Assembly (NCBI RefSeq): GCF_030160295.1
Contig: NZ_BSOB01000004.1
Span: 62,001 to 126,000 of the forward strand
Direction: 5' to 3'
DNA from: Dyella acidisoli
GTDB taxonomy: Bacteria; Pseudomonadota; Gammaproteobacteria; Xanthomonadales; Rhodanobacteraceae
DNA: 64,000 bases
Of the stretch, positions 33,076 through 40,478 are shown in pieces. The notes below the pieces were generated by a model. The model did no database searches, was not told where the DNA came from, and saw nothing but the letters and a program-made list of their open reading frames with translations. Position numbers and translations under genes: made by a program. Positions within the stretch are counted from its first letter, which is position 1. Every line of letters begins with the position of its first letter.

Positions 33076-33714
33076 TCATGGGTTTGCGTGCTCCAGCACG
33101 ACCAGGTGGCGTTCCGCGGACCCCAGGCCCGGCACCGCCAGCGCATGAATGCCGCGAACGACGAATGCGGATGGCACACCTGCAAGCTCTTCTTCCGGTG
33201 TCTTGCCCTTCATGGCCAGCCATACACCGTGGGGCGCCAGCAGATGGCCACCCCAGGCCAGCATGTCCGTCAGGCTGGCAAAAGCGCGGGCCGTGACGCA
33301 GTCGAACGAGCCTTCCACCTCTTCGACGCGCGATTGCAGCGCGCGCACGCCTTCCAATTTCAGTGCACGAATTGCTTCGCGCAGAAAGCGCACCTTCTTG
33401 CCGTTGGAATCCACCAGCAGCACCTGCCGGCCCGGTGCGGCAATGGCCAGGGGAATGCCCGGCAGGCCGGGGCCGGTGCCGAGGTCGGCCAGCGTTTCGC
33501 CCTTCACGTGAGGCAGGATGGCCAGCGAATCGAGCAGGTGCCGGCTCACCATCTCCGCAGGATCACGAATCGCGGTGAGGTTGTAGGCCGCGTTCCAGCG
33601 CTCGAGCAGCGCAAGGTAATCGAGCAAGCGCGACACGGCATCGGTCGGCAAGGACAGACCGAGCGCAGCAATGCCCTGTTCAAGCTGGATTTGCAGGGTA
33701 GAGCGATCGGCCAT
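33076..33714 (-). CDS. rsmG: 16S rRNA (guanine527-N7)-methyltransferase RsmG
   Basis: A 212-residue SAM-dependent methyltransferase (GidB) that methylates G527 of 16S rRNA; loss gives low-level streptomycin resistance in other bacteria. The SAM-binding motif DLGTGPGLPGIPLAI is intact, as is the following acidic LLVDSNGKK (ribose-binding) segment. It stands directly upstream of parA. Upstream (33715-33850) are a decayed REP arm and the terminator of the next gene, suggesting that rsmG starts its own transcript. mnmG, which often precedes it, is not present in this window. Confidence 0.95.
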   Translation of the reverse strand: MADRSTLQIQLEQGIAALGLSLPTDAVSRLLDYLALLERWNAAYNLTAIRDPAEMVSRHLLDSLAILPHVKGETLADLGTGPGLPGIPLAIAAPGRQVLLVDSNGKKVRFLREAIRALKLEGVRALQSRVEEVEGSFDCVTARAFASLTDMLAWGGHLLAPHGVWLAMKGKTPEEELAGVPSAFVVRGIHALAVPGLGSAERHLVVLEHANP

Positions 33715-33744
33715 TGCGGTTCCTTGAGAGACGTACGGTGCTTC

Positions 33745-33772
33745 GTAGGTTGAGGTGAAAACCCCAACGTTG
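33745..33772. repeat. Single REP arm
   Basis: GTAGGTTGAGGTGAAAACCC, ending CCAACGTTG, matches the family at 7924-7999 but lacks the partner arm. It sits just upstream of rsmG. Confidence 0.5.
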
Positions 33773-33808
33773 CCATGCCTGCGGCCTTAAGCAGATCCGC
33801 GAAGCAGT

Positions 33809-33840
33809 AAAAAAAGAAGACCCGCCGTAGCGGGTCGAAC
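33809..33840 (-). terminator. Terminator of the SPFH-like gene
   Basis: Stem GACCCGC/GCGGGTC around CGTA, followed on the minus strand by a run TTCTTTTTTT. It lies about 55 bases beyond the stop of the small SPFH-like gene. Confidence 0.85.
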
Positions 33841-33894
33841 TTCTCAGATTCCCCTGAGCCGGTGCTTCTTGGGCAACCTGGCCAGATGCTTTTG

Positions 33895-34353
33895 TTAGGC
33901 GGCGGCGTCCAGCTCGACGCGAGTCACCATCACACCGCGTTCGCGCAGTTGCTGGTTGAGGCTGGACTTAAGGCGAGCCACAACCTGGCGCTGTTCCTGT
34001 TGACTGGTTTCCGACTCCGACTGCAGGGCATCGAGCACGCCATGGCGGATGAGCTGATCAGCTTGTTCGATCACTGCGTCGGCGCGCTCAGGCTCCAACA
34101 CTTGCCAGTACACGGTGCCTTGTACCGGCGTGGCTTTGGCATTGGAGGCATCGAAGCGCAGCACGCGTCCACTAAGGTCGATGCGATGACCGACACGATC
34201 CAGCAGCGGCATCACCACATGGGTGCCTGGCTGCAGCAGACGAACCTGCTTGCCGTAACGATAGAGGCTGTAGACCTGACCCGCCGGCACACGCTTCACC
34301 GCCACTGCAGCTAGGGAGAAAACCGCTATAAGAGTAAAGGTCAGGATGGTCAT
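33895..34353 (-). CDS. Short SPFH/Band 7-like membrane protein
   Basis: A 152-residue protein with a single N-terminal membrane helix (about 1-18) followed by the start of a Band 7/SPFH domain: RVPAGQVYSLYRYGKQVRLL, PGTHVVMPLLDRVGHRIDLS, then VYWQVLEPERADAVI. Full stomatins and HflC/K proteins are about 300 residues; here the coiled-coil and C-terminal parts are missing, with a short Gln/Arg-rich tail (REQRQVVARLK-like) instead. Whether this is a truncated relic or a distinct short family is not clear; codon usage and the intact terminator argue it is real. It stands alone. Function unknown; scaffold or microdomain role by family. Confidence 0.78.
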   Translation of the reverse strand: MTILTFTLIAVFSLAAVAVKRVPAGQVYSLYRYGKQVRLLQPGTHVVMPLLDRVGHRIDLSGRVLRFDASNAKATPVQGTVYWQVLEPERADAVIEQADQLIRHGVLDALQSESETSQQEQRQVVARLKSSLNQQLRERGVMVTRVELDAAA

Positions 34354-34650
34354 GATCTTTTAAAACAACCAGTTAACTACGGTTTCTAAAAACTTTACGG
34401 AGCATCATTCTACAGGCACATGACGCCGCCAGGATTAATTCTAATTTAACGCCTGGATTTTCAACCCCGCAAGCCCTTTTTGTCAGCAAATCCTTAACGG
34501 TTGTTGGCACTGAAACGTTTGCATCGTTCGTGCCGTAGGCCAAGGCACATCGCCCCAGCTGTCCATGCTGTGACCCAAAGCACATCGCCCCGCCGATAGG
34601 TCTATCGGCAGGGCGATGGCGTGGCTGAAGTGCTAGCGGGCTAACTGGGG
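34354..34650. other. Intergenic region between the SPFH-like and pirin genes
   Basis: Some 297 bases. The left half (34360-34500) is AT-rich and is presumably the SPFH-like promoter region; the right part carries the hairpin at 34583-34618. A 70-codon frame at 34373-34585 has no supporting feature and is not called. Confidence 0.5.
34583..34618. terminator. Long interrupted hairpin downstream of the pirin gene
   Basis: CATCGCCC-C-GCCGATAG paired with CTATCGGC-A-GGGCGATG around GT. No strong T run follows on the minus strand, so termination is probable but not certain. Confidence 0.55.
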
Positions 34651-35484
34651 TTAAAACTTGCCGGCGCGGAAGTCAGCAATGGCCTGGTGGATTTGCTCAG
34701 GTGTGTTCATCACGAACGGGCCGTAGCGCGCTACCGGCTCCTGTAGTGGCTGACCGGCCACCAAAAGCACACGGGATGGGGCTTCGCGGCCGGCAATACG
34801 CACGCTGGTACCCTCGGACAACACCGCCAGTTCGCTGCGCGAAAGCTTCTCGCCCGCCACTTCGGCATCGTTACCGTCGAAGACATAGGCGAAGGCATGG
34901 TGGCCTTCCGGCAGCGGAATCTCGATGCCAGCCCCGGCTTCCAGGGCGATATCCAGGTACACCGGAGCGGTGACAATTCCCGACACTGGACCGGTTGCGT
35001 CACCGAAATGGCCAGCAATGACCTTGAGCGTCACTCCAGAGACCGGGCGCACAACAGGAATGTGTTCTGGATCAATATCCTGGTAGCGCGGCTCGGTCAT
35101 CTTGTCCTTGGCCGGCAGATTCACCCACAGCTGGAAGCCCCACATCAGGCCGTTTTCCTGCTGCGGCATTTCCGAATGCAGGATGCCGCGACCAGCCGTC
35201 ATCCATTGCACGCTGCCGGGCTTCAGATCGCCGCGGTTGCCGTGGTTGTCGCCATGCTGCATGTGGCCGGCCAGCATGTAGGTGACGGTTTCGAAGCCGC
35301 GGTGCGGATGCTCAGGAAAGCCGGCTATGTAATCGCCCGCCTGGTCAGAGCGGAATTCGTCCAGCAGCAGGAAGGGATCGAGCATGTCCAGCCCAGGCTG
35401 GCCGATGATGCGCTTGAGCTTTACGCCCGCACCGTCGGCGGTATCGATGCCGCGGATGCGGCGGAGAATGCGGCGCTCAGTCAT
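34651..35484 (-). CDS. Pirin family cupin protein
   Basis: A 277-residue bicupin of the pirin/YhhW type. The N-terminal cupin carries the metal ligands in FPEHPHRGFETVTYML and in ILHSEMPQ; the stretch GDLKPGSVQWMTAGRG is a strong family signature. YhhW and some pirins have quercetin dioxygenase activity; others interact with metabolic enzymes. I start at the ATG at 35484 after a GGGAG site; the frame extends to 35736 through non-coding sequence. It stands alone between hairpins. The substrate is not evident. Confidence 0.92.
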   Translation of the reverse strand: MTERRILRRIRGIDTADGAGVKLKRIIGQPGLDMLDPFLLLDEFRSDQAGDYIAGFPEHPHRGFETVTYMLAGHMQHGDNHGNRGDLKPGSVQWMTAGRGILHSEMPQQENGLMWGFQLWVNLPAKDKMTEPRYQDIDPEHIPVVRPVSGVTLKVIAGHFGDATGPVSGIVTAPVYLDIALEAGAGIEIPLPEGHHAFAYVFDGNDAEVAGEKLSRSELAVLSEGTSVRIAGREAPSRVLLVAGQPLQEPVARYGPFVMNTPEQIHQAIADFRAGKF

Positions 35485-35623
35485 GGTGTGCTCCCGTAAG
35501 AACGATCTGGCGCACATGATGGTTGTGCTGAAGCAGCAACCCAAGTAGGAAGGGGCGAACGGACTGTTTCGAGTCATGCACGCAGAACTGCGTTTTACCG
35601 CAAGTCGTGCCCGCTCACCCTGG

Positions 35624-35645
35624 CCCTCTCCCTGGAGGGAGAGGG
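35624..35645. repeat. CCCTCTCC hairpin
   Basis: CCCTCTCC / GGAGAGGG stem around CTGGA, located just after the stop of the UPF0149 gene. It may end that transcript; it belongs with the other CT-rich hairpins of the window. Confidence 0.5.
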
Positions 35646-35656
35646 AATAGAACGAC

Positions 35657-36346
35657 TCAATGCACCCAATGCCCGCTGCGTTGCCGCGGTGGTGCGGGAT
35701 GCTCGGCTTTCGACTCGTTCGCGCGAAGCAGCGCATCCAGTTCCGCTTCTGTGGCGGGATGCTCGAACCAATACTGGTTTACGGCGGCCAGCACAGCGGG
35801 GAGTTGCGCCAAGCAGTCGTCGTATTCCTCGTCGGTGAGTTTTTCGAACTCGGCTTCGGCGCTGAGAATACCTTCGTCCACGGCCAGGGCCATCACGGGG
35901 CCGAGCACTTCCATCAAGGACGGATCGTCGGCCAGGCGCTTTTCCCACAGTGCTGCGCGTAGATCGATGCCGCGGCTGAAGCCCTCGCACCAGCCGGCCG
36001 CCGACAGCGCCGGGCCGGCTTCGGTGTCGATTTCGCCGAGAATCGGTTCGTAGGCGTCCACGTCCAGTTCGGCGCTAATCGAATCGTTGAGCTTGGCGAG
36101 CAAGGCCAATACGCGGTTGCCTTCGTTTTCGTCCGCAAACGGCTCATGCAGCACTTCGGGCAGCCATTCCTCCGGCAGTACCTGTGTGGGGCCTACGGCC
36201 AAGGCGCTGAGCAGGCCGTGCACCCCGTCGAGCAGCAGATGGCCGTCACCTTCCTGGGTGTGCGTGCGCAAGTAGGCATCCAGCTCGTCGAGCTCGCGAT
36301 CATCCAGGGAACTGGGCCATTCGGTCTTGGTTTCGCTCATCGTCAT
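35657..36346 (-). CDS. UPF0149 family protein (YgfB/YecA-like)
   Basis: A 229-residue acidic cytoplasmic protein of the UPF0149 family: DRELDELDAYL, LLLDGVHGLLSAL, LPEEWLP and GWCEGFSRGID are recognisable. YecA-type members carry a C-terminal SEC-C zinc motif, absent here, so it is closer to the YgfB form. Its start codon overlaps the stop of the exonuclease III gene as ATGA (36343-36346), which indicates translational coupling. The role is unknown; nothing in the sequence ties it to DNA repair other than this linkage. Confidence 0.85.
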   Translation of the reverse strand: MTMSETKTEWPSSLDDRELDELDAYLRTHTQEGDGHLLLDGVHGLLSALAVGPTQVLPEEWLPEVLHEPFADENEGNRVLALLAKLNDSISAELDVDAYEPILGEIDTEAGPALSAAGWCEGFSRGIDLRAALWEKRLADDPSLMEVLGPVMALAVDEGILSAEAEFEKLTDEEYDDCLAQLPAVLAAVNQYWFEHPATEAELDALLRANESKAEHPAPPRQRSGHWVH

Positions 36347-37125
36347 TCAATATCCAGGTCTACCGTGACCGGAGTGTGGTCGGAAGGCCGCTCCCAGCGC
36401 CTCGGTTCACGGTCAATGGTGGCACTCTTGGCCGACGATTTCAGGGCATCGCCCAGCAGGATCAAGTCGATGCGCAACCCCATGTTGCGCCGGAACGCAC
36501 CCTGCCGGTAGTCCCACCAGCTGTAATGGCCGGCGTCCTGTTCAAAAAGGCGAAAGCTGTCGTGCAGGCCCAGCTCCGTAATGGCTTTCAGGGCGGCGCG
36601 CTCGGGCGGGGAGCACAGCACTTCCTCACCCCAGGCAGGCGCGTCGTAGACGTCGCGATCATCCGGGGCGATGTTGAAATCGCCCAGCACCACCAGCTTG
36701 GGATGGCGCTGGATTTCTTTCGCTAGAAACGCGTGCACTTTTTCCAGCCAGTGGAGCTTGTAGGTGTATTTCTCGTCACCCACGGCCTTGCCGTTCACGA
36801 CGTAAAGATCGACCACGCGCACGCCACCCACCGTGGCGGCGAGGATGCGCCGCTGCGGATCGTCCAGCCCGGGAATGTCGGTGATTACGTCTTCAAAGGA
36901 CAAGCCAGCATCATTCCGAGCCAGGATCGCCACGCCGTTGTAGGTTTTCTGACCGGCGTAGATCGCTTGATAGCCCGCGGCGGCCAATTCGTCGACGGGA
37001 AACTTGGCGTCTTCCAGCTTGGTTTCCTGCAGCGCCACGACGTCTGGGCGTGCATCGGCCAGCCACTGGGTGAGGTGCGGAATGCGCACCTTCAGCGAGT
37101 TCACGTTCCAGGAGGCGATTTTCAT
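36343..37125 (-). CDS. xthA: Exodeoxyribonuclease III
   Basis: A 260-residue AP endonuclease/3'-5' exonuclease of the EEP family, repairing abasic and oxidised sites. Motifs are MKIASWNVNSLKVRIPHL, ALQETKLED (metal-binding Glu), VLGDFNIAPDDRDVYD and the C-terminal RIDLILLGDAL plus PSDHTPVTVD (catalytic His). It is the upstream gene of a two-gene unit with the UPF0149 gene. A divergent S9 peptidase starts about 130 bases away. Confidence 0.95.
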   Translation of the reverse strand: MKIASWNVNSLKVRIPHLTQWLADARPDVVALQETKLEDAKFPVDELAAAGYQAIYAGQKTYNGVAILARNDAGLSFEDVITDIPGLDDPQRRILAATVGGVRVVDLYVVNGKAVGDEKYTYKLHWLEKVHAFLAKEIQRHPKLVVLGDFNIAPDDRDVYDAPAWGEEVLCSPPERAALKAITELGLHDSFRLFEQDAGHYSWWDYRQGAFRRNMGLRIDLILLGDALKSSAKSATIDREPRRWERPSDHTPVTVDLDIE

Positions 37126-37252
37126 GCGCGGGATTGTACGGGATGACGATGACGCACACGGGCTGCCCCATGACGCAGCGTGCCTTCATGCACATGGGCA
37201 CAAGGGGGTTAGCTGCTAGCGTGGGGCTTTCTTGTGTCCGCGGAACGCTGTC

Positions 37253-39307
37253 ATGCTCAAACCCTCCCGCTTGCTGTTGCCGCTCCTTGCCGCGTTGCTC
37301 GCCCCGGTCGCGGTGGCCGATACGCGCAGCACTCCTGACCCGCGTATCGAAACCTTGCTCACCCAACTGGGTAAGGTGCGCGATATCAATGAAGTAGCGC
37401 TGTCGCCGGATGGGCATCAGCTCGCCTGGGTTGTGGAAACCGAGGGCAAGCCAGGTATCGTGCTGGCCGACGTCGACGGCAAGAACGCGCATAGCGTCGG
37501 CATAGCCACCAAACCCGGCATATGCAGCGAAGAAGGCATCGCTTGGGCGCCGGATTCGCGTCATCTGGCCTTTCTCTCTAATTGCGCCAGCACTCGTAAC
37601 GGTATGGGCGGCAGCAAGCAGCAGGACGTCTACGTGCTCGACACGCAGTCGTCGGGCCAGCCGGAACATCTGTCCAACCTCAATGGCTACGCGCATGCGC
37701 TGAGCTGGTCGCCGGATGGCAAAACGCTGGGCTTCCTTTATGTGGAAGGTGCCACGCGCCCGGCCAGTGCGCTGGCGGCGGCGAAGCCGTCCGTCGGCGA
37801 GATCGGCGTGGAAGGCATCGAAGTGCAACGGGTCGCCACCTTGCCTGCGCAGGGCGGTGCGGTGCAGCGAGTCACGCCAGCCGACAGCTATGTCTACGAG
37901 TTCGCGTGGGCGCCGGATAGCGATCGCGTGGCTTATGTCGCTGCACCAGCACCGGGTGACAACAATTGGTGGATCGCGCAGCTCTATGTGCAGAGTGCGC
38001 AGGCAAGCGCGACACGCACGGCCGTGGTCAATCCGAATACCGTCAGCGGGCCATTACATGGTTTGCAGATCGCGTTGCCGCGTTGGTCGCCGGACGGTTC
38101 GCGCATCGCTTTCATTGGTGGCTTGATGAGCGATCAGGGTTTTACTGGCGGCGACATTTACAGCGTTGCCGCTGGCGGTGGCGCACCCGTCAATCTCACA
38201 TCAGGCATCCATGTCTCGCCATCGTGGTTTACCTGGAGTTCGCCGCAGTCGCTGCTAGTGAACCAATTCAGCGACGGTCACGCGCAATTGGCGGAATACA
38301 CGGTGGACGCACGGCACGCGCAGCAGCAGCGCGTGTTGTTCACGACGCAAGGCGCGGTATGGGACGGGAGCGCAATCATGGGGCTTTCATTCTCCGCTGA
38401 TCATCGCTACGTAGCGTTCGAGCAATCGTCCTTCGACGTGGCACCGGAGGTCTACGCGGGTGCAGTGGACAGTGGAGCACCTCATGCCGTCACCGCGATC
38501 AACGCAGCGTTGAAGCCGAGCTGGGGCAAAGCCGAATCGGTCGAATGGGATCACGATGGTTTCCACGTGCAGGGTTGGCTGCTGTACCCGGTCAACTACG
38601 ATCCCAACAAGCACTATCCGATGATCGTGAACGTGCACGGCGGCCCTTCCGGCGCAGTGCTGCCGCGCTGGCCTGGGTTGGGTGCGAGTTTCGCGCCGTT
38701 CTCTGGATTGGGCTATTTCGTTTTCATGCCGAATCCGCGCGGCAGCTACGGTCAGGGGGAGGCCTTCGTGCAGGCCAACCGCAAGGACTTCGGCTATGGC
38801 GACCTGCATGACACGCTTGCCGGTGTCGATGCCGTGGAAAAGAAAGTGTCGGTGGACGATCACCGTCTTGGCCTCGTCGGCTGGAGTTACGGCGGCTTCA
38901 TGAGCATGTTCGCGCCCACGCAAACGCAGCGCTTCCGCGCCGTGGTGGCCGGCGCAGGTATTGCCAATTGGCAGAGCTATTACGGGCAGAACCTGATCGA
39001 TCAGTGGATGATTCCGTTCTTCGGCGCATCCGTGTACGACGATCCTGCGGTGTATGCGAAAAGCTCGGCGATCAACTTCATCAAGAATGTGAAGACACCC
39101 ACGCTGATCGTAGTGGGTGAACGCGACGCAGAATGCCCGGCGCCACAATCGTTCGAATACTGGCATGCCTTGCGCACCCTCGGTGTGCCGACGTCGCTGG
39201 TGGTGTATCCCAACGAAGGACATCATTTCGTCAATCCGGTGCATCAACGTGATCTGCTGCAGCGGGCGTTGAATTGGTTTGAGAAGTATTTGCCGCCGCA
39301 GTCGTAA
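37253..39307 (+). CDS. Exported S9 family peptidase (acylaminoacyl/dipeptidyl-peptidase-like)
   Basis: A 684-residue exported oligopeptidase. A signal peptide (MLKPSRLLLPLLAALLAPVAVA) precedes a propeller with TolB/WD-like repeats (SPDGHQLAWV, APDSRHLAFLS, SPDGKTLGFLY, SPDGSRIAFIG) and a hydrolase domain with Ser545 in GWSYGG, Asp625 in GERDAECP and His657 in NEGHHF. I use the ATG at 37253 rather than 37232 because the signal peptide begins there. It is the third S9 enzyme in the window; the genes are not adjacent, so it is not an operon duplicate. Confidence 0.9.
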   Translation: MLKPSRLLLPLLAALLAPVAVADTRSTPDPRIETLLTQLGKVRDINEVALSPDGHQLAWVVETEGKPGIVLADVDGKNAHSVGIATKPGICSEEGIAWAPDSRHLAFLSNCASTRNGMGGSKQQDVYVLDTQSSGQPEHLSNLNGYAHALSWSPDGKTLGFLYVEGATRPASALAAAKPSVGEIGVEGIEVQRVATLPAQGGAVQRVTPADSYVYEFAWAPDSDRVAYVAAPAPGDNNWWIAQLYVQSAQASATRTAVVNPNTVSGPLHGLQIALPRWSPDGSRIAFIGGLMSDQGFTGGDIYSVAAGGGAPVNLTSGIHVSPSWFTWSSPQSLLVNQFSDGHAQLAEYTVDARHAQQQRVLFTTQGAVWDGSAIMGLSFSADHRYVAFEQSSFDVAPEVYAGAVDSGAPHAVTAINAALKPSWGKAESVEWDHDGFHVQGWLLYPVNYDPNKHYPMIVNVHGGPSGAVLPRWPGLGASFAPFSGLGYFVFMPNPRGSYGQGEAFVQANRKDFGYGDLHDTLAGVDAVEKKVSVDDHRLGLVGWSYGGFMSMFAPTQTQRFRAVVAGAGIANWQSYYGQNLIDQWMIPFFGASVYDDPAVYAKSSAINFIKNVKTPTLIVVGERDAECPAPQSFEYWHALRTLGVPTSLVVYPNEGHHFVNPVHQRDLLQRALNWFEKYLPPQS

Positions 39308-39324
39308 CACGAGATCCACACACG

Positions 39325-39346
39325 CTCCTCTCTCGACGTGAGAGGG
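39325..39346 (+). terminator. CT-rich hairpin after the S9 peptidase gene
   Basis: CCTCTCTC / GAGAGGGG around GACGT between convergent genes; no strong T run follows, so termination is moderately supported. Confidence 0.5.
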
Positions 39347-39354
39347 GCGTTATC

Positions 39355-40437
39355 TCAGAACAGCTCACCCTGCGGCGACACTTTCCGCGGAGGCACAAAA
39401 CGCGACGTATCCAGTTGCAACGCGCGTGCGCGAGTCAATCCACGACGACGGCATGTCACTTCAAAGCGACGCCGCAACAGTTCGGCAAATACGCCTTGCC
39501 CTCGCATGCGCGTGGCGAAGTTGCTGTCGTAATCTTTGCCACCATTGGACTGCTGCACTAGGCTCATCACGTGCTCTGCACGCTGCGCCGCGTGCAAGCT
39601 GAGCCATTCGCGAAACAGTGCTTTTAACTCATACGGCAATCGAATGACCGTGTAGCCCGCGCAGCTCGCGCCCGCGTCGGCTGCCTGCTTAAGCACGGCT
39701 TCCATATCACGATCGTTCAACGCAGGGATGATCGGCGCCACCAGCACGCCTACCGGCACACCAGCCTCGGCCAAGGTGCGAATGGCTTTCAACCGCCGAT
39801 GCGGCGCACTCGCACGCGGTTCAAGCTTCGCCGCCAAATGATTGTCCAATGAATTCACCGAGACGAACACCTGCACCAAGCCTTCTCGCGCCATCGGTAC
39901 GAGGATGTCGAGATCACGTTCCACCAACGCGTTCTTCGTGACGAGGGTGCAAGGGTGATGGCATTCGGCCAGCACTTCCAATGCAGCACGCGTGATGCGC
40001 CATCGTTTTTCGATCGGCTGGTAAGGATCCGTATTGCTGCCGATATTGATGGGACTGGCGACATAGCCTGGCTTGGACAGTTCTGAACGCAGCACTTCAG
40101 CCAAGTTGCTCTTGGCACGAAGCTTGGTTTCGAAATCGAGGCCAGGGGACAGATTCAAATAGCTGTGGCTGGGTCGCGCGTAGCAGTAAATGCAGCCGTG
40201 CTCGCAGCCGCGATACGGATTCATCGCCGCTGTGAAACTCAGGTCTGGCGAATCGTTGTGTGTTATGACACTACGTGCACGTTCTTCCGTCACTTCCGTG
40301 CGCGGACGCAGACACTCTTCATCCAGCATGGCATGCTGCCAGCCATCGTCTTCGGCGTGATGACGAATGCTTTCGAAGCGTCCTTCCGGATTGGATGCAG
40401 CGCCGCGGCCTTTGAATGCGTGAAGGGGGTCAGCCAT
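39355..40437 (-). CDS. PA0069-family radical SAM protein
   Basis: A 360-residue radical SAM enzyme. The iron-sulfur motif is Cys78-x3-Cys82-x2-Cys85 in NPYRGCEHGCIYCYARPSH, and the following SYLNLSPGLDFETKL, TKNALVERDLDIL and IIPALNDRD segments are characteristic of the PA0069/SplB-related group. The catalysed reaction is unknown; related members include spore-photoproduct lyase, but the similarity is not enough to assign DNA repair. It is the downstream neighbour of the membrane patatin gene, 41 bases apart on the same strand. Confidence 0.9.
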   Translation of the reverse strand: MADPLHAFKGRGAASNPEGRFESIRHHAEDDGWQHAMLDEECLRPRTEVTEERARSVITHNDSPDLSFTAAMNPYRGCEHGCIYCYARPSHSYLNLSPGLDFETKLRAKSNLAEVLRSELSKPGYVASPINIGSNTDPYQPIEKRWRITRAALEVLAECHHPCTLVTKNALVERDLDILVPMAREGLVQVFVSVNSLDNHLAAKLEPRASAPHRRLKAIRTLAEAGVPVGVLVAPIIPALNDRDMEAVLKQAADAGASCAGYTVIRLPYELKALFREWLSLHAAQRAEHVMSLVQQSNGGKDYDSNFATRMRGQGVFAELLRRRFEVTCRRRGLTRARALQLDTSRFVPPRKVSPQGELF

Positions 40438-40478
40438 TGCTCAATGATGCGCCGTGCTCATCTCACACTGCGCGACAC

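Noticed and set aside
34373-34585. A 70-codon minus-strand frame between the SPFH-like and pirin genes
   Set aside because: No ribosome site, no family features; it covers the probable promoter region.
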